DNA of 64,000 nt from assembly GCA_022457155.1 (NCBI GenBank), contig JAJGOT010000091.1, positions 1,301,501 through 1,365,500 of the forward strand, written 5' to 3'. This document shows, piece by piece, positions 32,673 to 47,600 of the stretch. Below the pieces are notes generated by a model that searched no databases, was not told the DNA's origin, and saw only the letters and a list, made by a program, of their open reading frames with translations. The position numbers were made by a program, and so were the translations under genes. Numbering within the stretch: the stretch's first letter is position 1; every line of letters begins with the position of its first letter. The DNA is from Cladopsammia gracilis (Eukaryota > Cnidaria > Anthozoa > Scleractinia > Dendrophylliidae).

Positions 32673-35600
32673 CTATAAACACGCACATAAAAAATTATCA
32701 AATACAGTAACTCATAAAAAAGTCATAAAAGCTCTATCAACCTCCCGGTTCTGTTTACGCCTTAAGAAGGGGGTTATGTACTCGTATTACAAAGCCAAAA
32801 TTGTAAGTTACATAGAGTTAAATTAACTTTTCAAAATTCTACATGTATTAAACCACTTGAAACATAACACATTTAATAACAGAAACCGGTTGTATACAAA
32901 TGTGCATGTATTACCAACACAAAAATACCTCTGGACCCTAAGAACTGAGATTTGATTTACACCAATGGAAATGAAGTTATATTTTGACAGTTGTCCTTCT
33001 GTGTTTTGAAGTATTTCTTTTGGCTTAATAGAGAGGGGGTAGAACACCTCAATGCACTACTAGTGTACCTTACTGCGCCTTTCAATAACATGCGGAATTT
33101 GAAATTCAAATTTCCACCAATGGTTGCGTTTTACACTGCCGTCAATCATCTTAGCTTACCTCTCAGGAAACAGATCTTCACTTCAATGAGTTCAAAAGGT
33201 CACGTCCGTGCATTATGATTGGTAGATTTCGATCCATTTTGTTTGTTTCTTTTTTACATGGTCCGTTGGCTTTCGTATTAATTATGATTGACGGCAGGGA
33301 ATAACGCAACCATTGGTGGAGATTTCAATTTCAAATTCCACATGTTATTGAAAGGCGCAGTTAAGGGGCAGTGTTGTAGGAGTTTGTATTAGCAGAAAGC
33401 GAAAAATAATGGTCCAGTTTTGCGATAAATTTCTACCATGTGTACCAAAACTGTTGGTGAGTGTCTCTAGTCATGACAGACTGGATCTGAATGAATTCCA
33501 ACTTGAAATAAAGTACCGTAATAAAATACCGACGTATAAGCCGCACTGGCAGATAAGCCACACCCCGAGTTTTGAAGCTCAAACTTTGGAAAAAATAGGT
33601 TTTTTTTTAAATAAAAACATAAGTCAGAGAATTGGCTCCACAAAATGTGAGCTACACTTTGCTTCTATCCATCAAATCAGTTTTCATCGCAGCTACATTT
33701 GTTTGTGCACCGTTCGTTCAGGCCAAAACAAGCTTGGTACCTGTGTAAATTTCTTGAGCACATGTTTTTATTTGTGGGCGGCACGGTGGTGTAGTGGTTA
33801 GCGCGTCAGACTTTCAACCTGAAGGTCGGTGGTTCGAAGCCTGGTCTCTGCCGTCGTGTTGATTCCTTAGACAAGAAACTTTACTCCACACTGTCTCTTT
33901 CCACCCAGGTGTATAAATGGGTACCAGCGACAAAATGCTGGGGGTAACCCTGCGATGGACTAGCATCCCATCCAGGGGGGAGTAGCAATATTCCTAGTCG
34001 CTTCATGCTATAGAAACCGGGTTTAAGCTCCGGCCATTATGAGCCTTCTGGCACGGGTGCGCAACATGTTTTTATTTAGCCAGTGGTTACTGAGGCTAAC
34101 CAAGTTGGCTGCTTGCATACAGAATCTTTTCTTTGGATTGTTTCATTCATCTTTGGTGTTCCTTCATTGCTAAGAGCTCCAAAATGTCCGACAAAGATAG
34201 CGAGCACTGTTTTAACACAGGTATTTTGACAATTTGAGGCTAAATTTTGCAATTACTAAACACAACGCTCACATTCTTGCATTACGTGTTCGATGCGGAT
34301 TGTTCAATTTGATTTTTGGTCTCATCAGCACTCTGGCAGCTCTGTTAGATAGACAAGACTACCTTTTCAACATCATTTAAAGTTACAGACTTTTTGCTCC
34401 ACATTATACACCTCTAACAAATAAAATCTTAATTTTGAGGCTTAAAAAGTCTGGTCAACTTCTATCACCAGAAAGTACAATAACCTTTGGCAGATCTTCC
34501 TGCAGATAAGCAGATAAGCCAAACCCTGATTTTGAGTAAAAATTTTGGGACAAAAAGTGTGGCTTATATGCCAGTTTTACATTAGCCTAACTTTTTTCTA
34601 GTTCTTACATTTTTGTTTCCAAGATAGGCTAGAACAGACCATAATTTGTTCCTCTTTCAAGAATTGGTTAATTTCTTTCTCTTGGTGTTTTAACATGATT
34701 TTGACAAAAACAGGTCAAAATCCCCATCAGTACACTGCCCCCTTAAAAAACTGCTGTCACATCAGTTGTAAAGGTCAAACTTACTTCTTGAGATTTTCCT
34801 CTGCACCAGGGGTAATGGTTGGGATACCTCCCACTATGGGGGCAGCTGGCATATCAAACACATCCACAAGAAGCCCTCCAGCTCCAGTGTCGGCAGCTGC
34901 AAAGTTGTTTGTCACAGGGGCTGGTCCTGCACCAATGAGATCTAAACAAAAACCCAGAAAATTAATTTCTAACTTTTCATACCTGTGGGAAAAACCTTAT
35001 TGATAACACATCTACATTTCCATGCATAAACATTTGGAGTAATCATTAAACATTGCAATCAAACCTTCCACAAGTACCCAGGACACTATTGGGACTAGTG
35101 TCTAGAGTGCTTTTGCTGGGTTCTTAGCCAACAGCCAGTCCCCTATTTTTCCATGCAATCAGTCGAGATTGATCGCAAGTTCGAGTCAGCCGCCATTTTT
35201 GTTTTTCATGGTGAGTGAAAGCTGGGGAGAGTGCACAAATCCTGCAGGATGGGCAGTTTTTGTACTCTCCCCAGTTTTTATTGCACCATGACATTCAAGA
35301 TGGCAGCTAAATGAAGGATCGAACTCGACGAACATACGGGAAAATAGGGGACTGTGAACAGTCAAAGTCAATGTGCATATTAAACACAAAGAGAGCAAAA
35401 GAAAATCCTCCGGCAAGGAGTGATCGGATGTGTAAAACATCCACTAATCTTATGGTTGGTTTATGCAGCTGGGCCTGTGTCATCTTTAAACTAGAAATGT
35501 CCAATCATGCAAGTTAAAACATGTACAAATTTATTATTTGTTTGCTACTGGGACCATTTCTGAGCATCCACATTGGAAAGAAAATCACCTACAGAAGGTG

Positions 35601-38600
35601 TCTATACTTCAATATTCAATATGAAAAAACTTGTAAATTGCCCTTGACATATATAATACAAGAACAGGAATAGAAATTAGCACTCGACCACTAACCAAGT
35701 GTCAAATCTTCTTGGGCGAGTACATAATTGTAAATCTTTTGGTGAAGACTTCTGCAAATCATTTGCCTAAATAGTAAGTGCAGTCAAAGTAATGTTTAAC
35801 CCTACAAGAACCTTACCTGCTTGTAGTGCAGGATTGGGTGCAGGAACCTGGACCTGGACCTGATGAATGAATGATAACAAATTGTTATATTTAATATAAC
35901 AAATAATATTGTAAAGCCACGGAGTCAAACCTTGCATCGGGTGATAGAGTTTTAACCTTTTTAACTCCCACAAGTGCCAAAAATCAAAATTAAAGAAAAA
36001 TCCCAAATTTCATTTTGTTAAATATTGAAAAAGAAATGAAGGGCTGAGAGCATAACCAACCTATGTTGAATTTTAGGCCTTTTTTATTTTTTTCTCGCTC
36101 AGATTTGTCCATTTTAGGCATGTGAACTGCAAATGAGCAATACATTGTTCAAAATTTTTTCTGTTTTTTTTTCCGTCATTTTCGAGAAAAAACGTATGTA
36201 AAAAAAAAAGATATATATCATTCTCCATGTCTCCCGCTGAATCCCGCTTGAATAAATGAATCCCAAAGTTTACTCAAATTTCTCGATTTTATGCTGATTT
36301 TTCACTTCAGATGGCCAAGCTTGGGCCTGTGCACCTAAATCCCACTCAAGAAAAAAAGGAAAACAACAACAACAAAAAACAATCCCGAACTGAAGTTCAT
36401 TCTCTCAAAATCACATCATTTTATCGCCAATAGTCAGCCACTTAGTTTCGCACCATCTTCCTCCTAAGAAGCACTCCCGGTCCTCCACTACTGGCTCAAA
36501 ACCTTTGCCTGCCTTGCCCAATTTTGGCCGGCCAGCAAGAACTCACTTTGAGCTGCCCAAAGCTGTATTTCAAGTGCCCGACCACGCACAGTGGACCCAT
36601 CTGCCACTGTCGCAAAGCATGTCGGGAAATTCTATGGCAAAACCCGAAATGGACCTTCCCGCCTGAAAATTATAACAAAATATTAGAAGTCTGGAAGCAC
36701 TTCAGATATCGGGCATTTTGACCACGGCACTGGATAGCAAATGGCCCACAACTCACAACGCTGCCCCTTTTCTGATCCGAAATGATTCCAGACTTTCCTG
36801 CCGGCTCATCTTGTCCACAATGGCTCATTTTCACCCCAAGCCCTGAATTAGTGCTTTGGGTTGAGGCGGCAAAGACATGCACTCAATTCTTTGAGAGGTG
36901 CCAGGGACTTAAGGATTTCCGGACTTCATGATGTCCTTCCATCACCACAGAGGCCTTAAACATGGCTTAAACCAGCACTCAACCACTGACTTGTACACCG
37001 TTCAGCCATGTTGTCTCGAGTAGTGAACATGTTCGATAAGCCTGCCTTAAATTTTTTTTATAACCATTATGGACGAGATGACACAAAAATGCACCAAAAG
37101 AAAAACATTTGACTTCTGGTTGCTTTTGGTGGCATAAAAACATCTCTGCTTGAGTCCTCTACTGTATGTACATGTACAACAAGGTTTTAACTTTTGATTC
37201 TGTGGATTAAATCCTAAGTCTGACCACATCATGGTGCTGTTTATTAAGATGTTCAAGGTGGTTATGACTGTACAATCTGTAAAAGAACCACTAACCAGTA
37301 AGAAAATTCAAATGAAAGCTACTGGGTGGTACTTTTCTGTGGTCCTATAAACAGCTAACAAACTGTACCTCATTAGCAACAGGAACCTGTCCATTTGCCG
37401 TTGGTTTCTCTGCTGGTTCAGCCTTCTCTTCTTTCTCCACAATGCCAGTCTTTTCCTGCTTTTTCTTCTTCAGTTTGGCTAAGATGGATGACTCACGTTC
37501 TGGGAATGGTGGCATTTCTTCAAGAACTGTGGCCTATGAGAGGAAATGAAAAGAAACAAAATTTCCATCAATTCACTACATGCTATAAACAATTAACTGA
37601 CTGTGTAAGGGTTGAGACCACAGATTCACCAACCCACCACTTGTTACAAGGAAAAACAATAAAAGATGATATGTTTTCATTTCCACAAAGCATTGTGGTT
37701 CTGCATGGAGGGGAAGAATCTACATATTGTGACTGCTTTGAGCCTTTGGAAAGTTTCCTTAGATATCTTAGCACAGACCAGAGAAGCAAGTCATGTAAAA
37801 CCTGATTCTGTTTTTAATTTCTTAATTCTACTAAACTTTAAACTTGGCAGGGTGTCTCTTCAATATTTCTTGGAAGACTTACTACTTAATATCATGCATG
37901 TGTAGAGGCATTGTTTTTGCTTATTAAACCTATTGTTTTGTGTCATTCTTACTGCTGTTGCTGTCTTGTTTGCATGAAGTCAACTTTGGAGCCATGAGTT
38001 GGTGTTTATAATAGCAACAATCCATAGTAGCAAAGGGTTCATAAAGTGACTAAAGTGGCCACAAGGCAAGGGTTGTCAGTGTACAGAACTAACTTCACAA
38101 AAAACAAAAAACGTAACTCACCAAAACATCTGGAGATGCCACAGTACTAAGTTTCAGGTACTCTAGAGCTCTCTGTTGAATCTCTGCATCTGAATTTTTT
38201 AGGTTTGAGTCACTTCGCAAAATCTAAAGAGAACAAAATGTCCAAAATTTGTTATCAAAGACGACTGTATAGCAATGAGTATCCTGAGAAAAAAATGAAA
38301 TTTTTTTTGGTCTCAATGCGCTTTTCAACAATCAAATCTGCAATGTTCCAAAAGTTTTCTACTGGTGTGGCGATTAAGATCGTTTTCTAATATTGATTAT
38401 GAATCTTTTGCTTGGCAAGTGAACTAACACTACACATTTGGAAATATTCCCAAATTTTGTTTTGCGAACTAATAGAAAGTTAGCAACAACCAGAAAGTAC
38501 ATGATTTTGTATGCATTAGCTTTCATTTGATTGGTCACACCTTAGGTAAAGTCGCACACGAGCCAGATGGCCCACACGGCCGGAGCTTAACCCGGTTTCT

Positions 38601-41600
38601 ATAGCATGAAGCAACTAGGAATATTGCTACTCCCCCCTGGATGGGATGCTAGTCCATCACAGGGTTACCCCCAGCATTTTGTCACTGGTACCCAATTATA
38701 CACCTGGGTGGAGAGAGACAGTGTGGAGTAAAGTTTCTTGTCTAAGGAAACAACACGATGGCAGAGACCAGGCACCGAACCACCGACCTTCAGGTTGAAA
38801 GTCCGACGTGCTAACCACTAGACCACCGTGCCACCCGGTCACGCCTTAGAATTGCTCATAATTTCTGTTAGAGAAAAGGGTGAATCAACAAGACAAACTA
38901 CACAGATCTCGACTTTGCAGATTAATAGGAAAATCACCAAGCTGTAAAATTGATCCAAATTTTCTTATCGCTGCACCACCATTTATTTTGTTCTAATGCA
39001 CCACCCACTTAAGTTAATGAATTCCAAGAATTCAACTGTAGCGTAAAACAAAAGGCTGCCACGAGTATAAACTGTTCACAATTGGGAAAAGATTTATTTA
39101 AATTAATTGCCAACTGGGCAGGGCAGCGAAACAATGTGAGTTACGCAGCAATATAAAAATTTGGGCCCATTCCACGGTTTGGTGATTTTCGGAGTATTAT
39201 CAGTGTGAATTTTATAGGGTTGTTTATTAGATTTCTTTTCAAGGCATAATGAACTGGGCCTCCAAAATCGTTCCCTTTTTAAGGAGGCTCGTACCCATTT
39301 CTCAAGTCCACACCCTTTCAATTTTAATGGGCAATATCTTTTGTTGTAGTGCATAAAAAGACAAGCCACTTTGCATGCAAACACACAATACATTGAACTT
39401 TATGGGAGTATAGGATTTGTTTACATCCGTGCTTCCATGGCAATGGAATGGTGATCCTCTGAAATTCACAAGTTGCGGAGTTTCTCTAGATCAAGAGAAA
39501 TTTTTGTAAAACCCGCTAGTGGACTAATTGATTAGACCATGGGCTTCAACTGGACAAAGTTTGAAAGAGATGTATGAGAGCGTTTTCGAATTTTTTAGGG
39601 ATGAAGTTTTGGGGATTATAAATGCAGTGAAAAACATACTATCGACATAATTGGCTAATATCTAAAGAAAATGATGCGCAATGGGGATGCAGTTTCATCT
39701 CATAGTAGTTTGATTCCATTTGAAATGGTGTGTGAAAAAGTGAGGGGGTTGCTTTGGCCGATTGCGAGAAAGAAGGATTTGATTAGCGTGCGTTCAGCTG
39801 CTCTTGTTGCCATTTTTGTATGTAATTTGGTCTACGCCTACAAATGTGATGATAATTTGGAAACTGCGAGATAAATTTTTTTTAAAATTTGACAATCCCG
39901 AGATTGGTCATCAATTTATATGGCCTGCAAGTTTCAAGGACATTGAAGACATGCAAGGCAATAAAATAGGGCCTCCAATGTACCAATTTTTTCCCGCAGA
40001 GTTTGTGTTTACAAGTGAGCGTCCTCATTATTCACGGGGATTGTTTTCAAGTTTCATATGCACGTGCAAAACTTTAAAAAAAAATTTATTTGCATCGAAC
40101 AGAACGCTCGATTGCTTTCCGAAGAATTTTCCGAAACATGCTAATAACTGGCTTGCGTTACGAATAGCAATGACAACAGTACTGATGAAGACAACGTCGG
40201 AAACGTCAAGTTTCATCAAGTGCCGGATGCAGAAATAACACATTTATGATTGTCTCACTCTGGTTATTTGTTGCAATCGGCATAGCATCTGTTCCTTATT
40301 TAGATATAAAATAGCACAAAGCAGAATTCTCAGCTAAAATATAAAGTTGTCACGCTGTTCTTGCGTGTGACTTATTAAAGAGGCACTGTTTTTGCATTAC
40401 GTTTATAAATTTCCAAATTGGGATATGTTCTTCTTGTCCTGCAATTTTAAAGAGACCCTTGTATGGCTGCATTACAGCGTAATAGCGCAACATTGAGTAC
40501 GTAATGTTATTACAATTCTCAAGCCAGCTATTAGCATCTTTCGGAAAATTCTTCGGAAAGCAATCGAGCGTTCTGTTCCGATGCAAATAAATTTTTTGCT
40601 AAAGTTTTGCACGTGCATATGAAACTCGAAAACAATACTCGTGAATAATGAGGACGCTCACTTGTAAACACAAAATCTGCGGGAAAAAATTGGTTCATTG
40701 GAGGCCCTATTTTATTGCCTTGCATGTCTTCAATGTCCTTGAAACTTGCAGGCCATATAAATTGATGACCAAACTCGAGATTGCCAAATTTTTAAAAAAA
40801 TTTATCTCGCGGTTTCCAAATTATCATCACATTTGTAGGCGTAGACCAAATTACATACAAAAATGGCAACAAGAGCGGCTGAACGCACGCTAATCAAATC
40901 CTTCTTTCTCGCAATCGGCCAAATTATGTCGATAGTATGTTTTTCACTGCATTTATAATCCCCAAAACTTCATCCCTAAAAAATTCGAAAACGCTCTCAT
41001 ACATTTCTTTCAAACTTTGTCCAGTTGAAGCCCATGGTCTGATCAATTAGTCCACTAGCGGGTTTTACAAAAATTTCTCTTGATCTAGAGAAACTCCGCA
41101 ACTTGTGAATTTCAGAGGATCACCATTCCGTTGCCATGGAAGCACCGATGTAAACAAATCCTATACTCCCATTAAGTTCAATGTATTGTGTGTTTGCATG
41201 CAAAGTGGCTTGTCTTTTTATGCACTACAACAGAAGATATGGCCCATTAAAATTGAAAGGGTGTGGACTTGAGAAATGGGTACGAGCCTCCTTAAGCTAA
41301 GGACATGGCTTCAGTACTCATGATAGGCTGAAGATCCTATACCTCTTGGATGTGTCCTTTGATCTCTGGGAAGAGGTTAATAAACTTGATGTATGTCGAC
41401 ATGAGCAAGCCTCTTGTGGATGAAGAGCACAATGGGAACTTGCTGTGAAGCAGCTGGAATTGAACCATGGGGCTGAAAAGAGTAGAAGAGAAAGGCAATT
41501 CAAAAGTCTAACTTCATTACAACATCAAATTAATTCATATGTGGATTGTCTTGGCCTAACTGGATCACTGTGAAACACTGTGTGTTTGTCACATGATCAA

Positions 41601-44600
41601 ATTGACTACATGTACATGTATCATCTTACCTTGATCGTGGATCTCCAGCAATAAGATTTCCAAATTCTCCCAAGATATAACCACCAACTTTAACCATGTT
41701 CTCGTGACACGCAGGTGACTGCAGAGCCTCAAACACTGTTTTAGCCGCATAGCCCTGAATGTCATCCCTGTTAATAACGATCTGGATCACACGGTACCAA
41801 ACCTGTAAGGAATTTTAAACAGTTATAACACTGCGAAAACCATTGGTCAAAACCATTTCAAATGTGAAAGCAATCAAGTTTAAAATTAAGTCCATTTATT
41901 ATTCTATGTGTCTTGGTGTAGATGGGTCTTCAATTTACATGCCCCCATTAACATTGTATGAAACACTACATGTATGTTTGTAATTCAAATGAAATTAACG
42001 TAACGTTAATTTTCAACCGTATAATAATTATTATTATAATACAGCTGTATATTGACCTTACCTTAACCCTCAGGTTAAGGGTGGGCAGCACACAGCCTGT
42101 GAAGGCTCTGCAGGGTCAGTCTGCCCCTGCCCTTGCCAGGACCAGGACCAGGTGACTGCCTGCCCAGCAGTCTAGTACTTGTTTAGGGCCACATGCTTGG
42201 GGTGGCAAGTTCCTGTGCCTACACAGTCAAGGGTCTTGATCCATGTACTAAGGGTGGATCCCCAACAGAAAATCCCTTGCAGGCGGGTGAGATGTTGTTA
42301 CCCCCCGTCCCCTCTTAACTATCATATTGTAAGGTTATGTAGTTGCAATATCATTAGTAATTGAATAATTGAACTCAAAACAAAAGAAAAACAAAAAAAT
42401 AAAGCTTTGAAGCAGCATGTTACACAAGGCAAGTAGGTGGTCACAAATGCAAGATAGCCTCTCAGCTAGGGATGTTGTTATTTGGTCATTTTTGTGTTGA
42501 GTGGCCTGTCTACTTCTCTGCAGCTCCCTGGCAAAAATAGCAAGTTCATGGCTACTATAAACAGCCCTCTGCTGATGAAGTTTCATTAACCCTTGGCAGC
42601 TAATGCTTTCAGAAATCTTCATACCTCTTCACTGACATAATCTCCAGCAATTCTGATAAGTGTAAGGATGGTGTCCATGTACCAAGAATAATCTGTAGCA
42701 AACTTCTCAGCAAGAATTGCTACCTTCAATACCTGACAAGAAAAAAGTGGTGCACAACTTCAGTTTGGTGATAAAGGGGAGGGTGTTGGGAAAAAATTAA
42801 TATTAAATCAATAATAAAAAAATGAAAATAAATAAATAAATACATGTAAATAGTAATTTCAGTGGAGTCCACAAGGTGGCTCTTACTTGCACTGATTTAG
42901 GATCAAATTGGAATTTAGAAATGTTGGTTGGAATCAATAGCTAGAACAACCTTGACAAACCAAAAGAATAGGTCTGTGTTTTGAAGCCTAACAAATCTGA
43001 AGAAAAGAATAAAACTAATTACCATTTCCTCCTTGATGGAGTAATCTGCTGTTTCCAGATAGGTCAACATTTCTGACACAATCTCCTCAGCATTGTTCTT
43101 ATCACACATGGCATAAAGAAGATCAACAGCTCTTTGACGAACACTGACATCGCGCTCAGTCTAAAAATAATAAGAAAAAGAAATGTTGAAAATTTGACAA
43201 AGTTCACTAGTGACAAGAATGTGCAGTAAAATACCGAGAACAGCAGGAACCTTCTAAATCTCATTATTGATGCACAAATTCTTATTATTTTCTTATAATA
43301 TTACACCTGTACATGGTAGTTGGGAGACGTTTGAAAATCAAGACAATTTATCATTGGTGATCATTTCCTTTATTCTCAAAAACCTGTATGTTTGACCATG
43401 TAAGGAGTAATTAGACACTGATAACTGCTGTGCTGAAATGGTTAAATGAGCTCACCTTCAGTGCCCCAACAACAGTTTCTTGATGTTTCCTAACAGCATC
43501 AGCTGAGAACTCCGAGTTGGACATCAGACACAATCCCTCTAAAGCGAGATACCTGTGTGACACATAATAAAGGGCAAAACCATTATTCTGGGGGTCTCGC
43601 ATGACCATTACAACCGCAATGAGTATTGATACTCCTAGTGAATAAAAACCTTTGCTCCACCTGTCTCTTTTTCGTAGCCAGGAGGAGTTTTTTTATTTTC
43701 TCTTAGACAATCCAGGCTACACAAACTGGAGCTCTGTGACTTCTTCAACAAATTTATCTGAACATAGACTCAACCTTCTACTCATGGTTGGCCAAGAAGG
43801 CAATCTGTTATAATTTATCTTGTTATAATTATAGCTGGAGTTTTTCTCAATACAACACACACATTGATCGGTTGATTCATGGTCATGACATCTAACAAAC
43901 AAACTGTTTCCTGCCAATTGTGCTAAGCAGGCAACATTTGCGAAAGCAGGCAACAATTTTGACATCAGAGGGTAACATTGCACTGTTGCCCACTAGCGCA
44001 CGTTATCAGACCATGACAAAAGATGGCATGATTATGATGGATTGATGTTCAACTCGAGTGCTCGGCACGTTTTTCAAACTGTCTTGTGTTGTGTTTTTTT
44101 TGTGTTGCTATAACAAACAATGTTACTTAATAAATGATCCCTTGGGAAACAGTGAATTTTGTTTCCCTCAAATCTCAATGTTTCCCTCAACTTCGTTTCT
44201 GGAAACATCGAGATTCTCGGGAAACAAAATTCACTGTTTCCCTCGGAACCAGTCATTAAGTGTTTAATGTAGAAAAAAATAGACAGTGGAACCCTGCCTT
44301 AATACAACCATCATGTTATTACCATCAGTGTTTTGGGGGCCTGAACCAATTATGCTGATATCAGTCATTTTCTCATCTAAAAAAATGCAAACAACTTTTC
44401 ATAATCCATTGGTGGTCATATTAACAGGGTTCCTCTCTACTGTATCAAAAATATTTAAGAGAAACATACCTCAGGTTAGTCTCCCTGTGCGTCAAAAATT
44501 GGCCCAACTGGTTACAACCTCTAATCAACAAACTCTGTTCACTAAAAAGAAAAAAATACAACTTAATTTTACCTATCTCCTTTGTGCCTAGGCCTCTGAG

Positions 44601-47600
44601 CAACTTTACCAAATGGATAACTTTCATCATCATCAATTAAAACTATGATTACATGAATGAACGAATGAACAATGTCTTATATACAGCACAAATCATGTTT
44701 CATGGTGCTTTACATACACTTAGGAGAATGAGATCAGACGACAGCTCATGAAGGCACCTCAGGTAGCTGCTATCAGTCCACTGTTGATCTCATCTCCCCC
44801 ACCCCACCCATGAAAAATGAATGGCACTGAGGGTGGTTACAGCCAGGGTTTTGTTACGTCCTCAGTGGTTCTTTTACAGTGTACAGCGTGTATGTCCCCA
44901 TCAGAGATGGGACTGCCATTTCTACAGTGTACATGGTCATCCGAGCCACGTGAAGGTCTAACCATTTGTAGATGAAATAGCAAACACAGCACCTTTATCC
45001 TCAGTTATTTTAAGACCCCGAGTGTTGGTCTGGCCGGGATGTGTATGTGTTCTCATAATTCAGACATTTCTTGTTGTAAATATCTTGAATATAAGATGCC
45101 ATGTATGATACATACCTGTCCATGTGAATAATCTGATTTATGGCCTCAAAGAGCACAGCATTTCTGGCATTGGAGTGTTGAACTTTTTTTGATTTGGGTG
45201 GTTCCTACAAAATAGCATATGTATAGTGTTTATAAATCACTTATTTTCTTTCTTCAGCTGCCCTTACCAACAAACAAAATCATACATTGTACAAGGTTTT
45301 GTAATTAAAACTCAAGTCTCTATATGCAGGTACCTGTGCTTTGTTAAGAATGGTTTCCAAGCATTCATTCAATCTTCCAAAGATAGCTGGGTCATCTGAG
45401 GTAACATAAAACAAGGAATATGTCAACAGGGTTCACAAAACATTTGCTGATGGACAAGTCTTAATGCTTACTTGCTCAACTGGTTACCAATCTGTCAACT
45501 TACTTGTGATTATTGATACAACTACATCTACATCTACATGATTTACTTGCAAAATCCTTAAATGGATGTACAAGTAACAACAAGTTTCAGTGCAAAGTGT
45601 GAAATGAGGCTAAATGGAATTTAGACAAAGTTAGATCCAAGCCAATGCAGCGGTTTCTCCAATTTTATGTGGGGAGCTCCAGGGGGATCAGCAGGGGCAT
45701 TGCCATGTGCTTTTGCTTGCATTTGCTTTGCCTGCTCGCTCACTGCTTTTTTCCCTCCCTCCCTCCCACATTCTTGGGTAAGTATTCATTCCATACACTG
45801 GTTTTCTCAGTGTCGTGTTGACAGGTGCCTGGAGGTGGGCCGTGGCTCGGTTGCCATGGTGACCTCCTTGCTTCTGAGGAGATTGCTGCCCTCCTCTGTT
45901 GCTTCCTTTATGGCACCTACCCTCCAATACTTCAACTGGCTTGGAATTTAAATGTAAATAATAGTGCAAATAAAAATTTAAACTGTACATGTACATGCAG
46001 GTCATCATTTGATAGAAATAACAATTAACCAATGTTAATGTTTATCAATTGCCACTGATTGATCAAATGGATTTCAAATGATTGATTGTCTATATGATAG
46101 ATCATGCCAGGTGTAACACGACTCTGGTACAACTCGACTCACCTGGGGGAGGGTACATCTGTAAAAGTTTAAGCAGCTTGACACAAAGCCATGGTGCAGG
46201 AACAAAGTAATATGTGTAGTCTTGAAGATCTGTGTAGGATGACGTCACAATCTGTTGAAAAGATATTATAGTTAAGCATTATCTCAAGTTAACAATTGCA
46301 TTGCTTTTGTGGAGGTTGGGTGCCTGAGACACCCAGGAGTTTCTTAGATGGTAAGCACCCCATGGCTGGCAAATCCTGGCATGATGCTGCAAGCCAAGGG
46401 AGACTAACACCTGTCAAAACAGTGGAAAAGAGGAGAAAGTAGGGAGTAGTGCAGAGGTTGAACAAACTTGCTAAAAGCTTCTAAAACGCTAAGCTTATTC
46501 TATACTCGAACATGCTAGACTCCGAGAACCAGTGCTGTCATTAAGGATTAAGGGCCGGTAGCCAGCCAAAACAGCAGATTACTTGCCCATCCTCAGCCAT
46601 CTACTTTCGTTTCATTTCACTGTTACTGTTGAACAGAAAGCTGACAGTAATAAAAAGGTCCATCGAAATTACTTGTAAGGCATTCTTTTCTAATTTTTAA
46701 GTCAAAGTAAAGATGTATTAATCTGTATTACAACAGTTTTAAATTTCGGCAGCTGATCAGTTATGGGCTACTCGATCTCTTTCGAAGTTATCGAAGGTCT
46801 GTGGGTAGCACCTGGAACATTATCACAGGTAGTTCCCAGGTTTGCGCGTAATCTCTGAGAAAAAACATGGAAGAAACCTTTGGCGCTCGAGTGCCAAGCC
46901 GCCTTCTTTCCATTTTCAGCCTGCTACTTACAAAATTAGTGACAGCTCTGCCGAGAACACATGAAATCATGGTACAGTACATGTGCAAATGCCTGATACC
47001 ACTGCCCCAAAGTTGTTATTAGCTATTGGGTTTTCTTTATGACTAAGTAAGACTTGTCAGACCTTTTTCTGGCTTAGTTCTCTTACGTATGCCAGGAAAG
47101 CTCTCATGCATGGTGGTAATGCTATTTTAACTTTTATCACCACGATAAGCAGTACCATTAATTTTAACCACAAAAAATATGATAATCCCTTAGCAACTGT
47201 TAACCAATAACAACTATGAAGGCTGTTAATAATAAGTGTTATTGCTGTGGTTAATTTTTTGCTTAAGAAACTTCAAACCAGTTTAATTTTAATTGTTTAA
47301 TAAATTCAATTGTCTCAGATTCATAACCACAATCTGGAACAAAGAAGTAGCTGGAGAAATGGAAAAAGTAGCTATGGGAAAAACAGTTTTATTAATGGCA
47401 TTGCTTTGTTTGTCTATGACAGTAGCCAGGGTAAAAACAATAATTCTTAGAAGCATTGCCTTGTTTGTCTATGAAAGCAGCTGGGCTCAGAGTACCAGCC
47501 AAGGGAAAAATGCAGCTCCAGGCTCTTAATGACTGGGCTGATAGCAGCTGTGCAATAAGTGTTTTATTTGACAAAGACAAACGCCTATTGGCTATGTTGT

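Noticed and set aside
33776..33855. Functional tRNA-Glu gene
   Set aside because: The acceptor stem pairs, but the sequence is continuous with a SINE body, flanked by target duplications, and recurs at 38.8 kb; it is a SINE head.
40350..40893. ORFs on both strands in the intron 14 element as genes
   Set aside because: They mirror between the arms and have no recognisable domain; recorded as a finding rather than as genes.
45667..46032. Overlapping ORFs of 94 and 114 codons in AP2A intron 6
   Set aside because: They lie on opposite strands over the same bases, with no motif and no splice context; chance ORFs in a GC-richer intron stretch.
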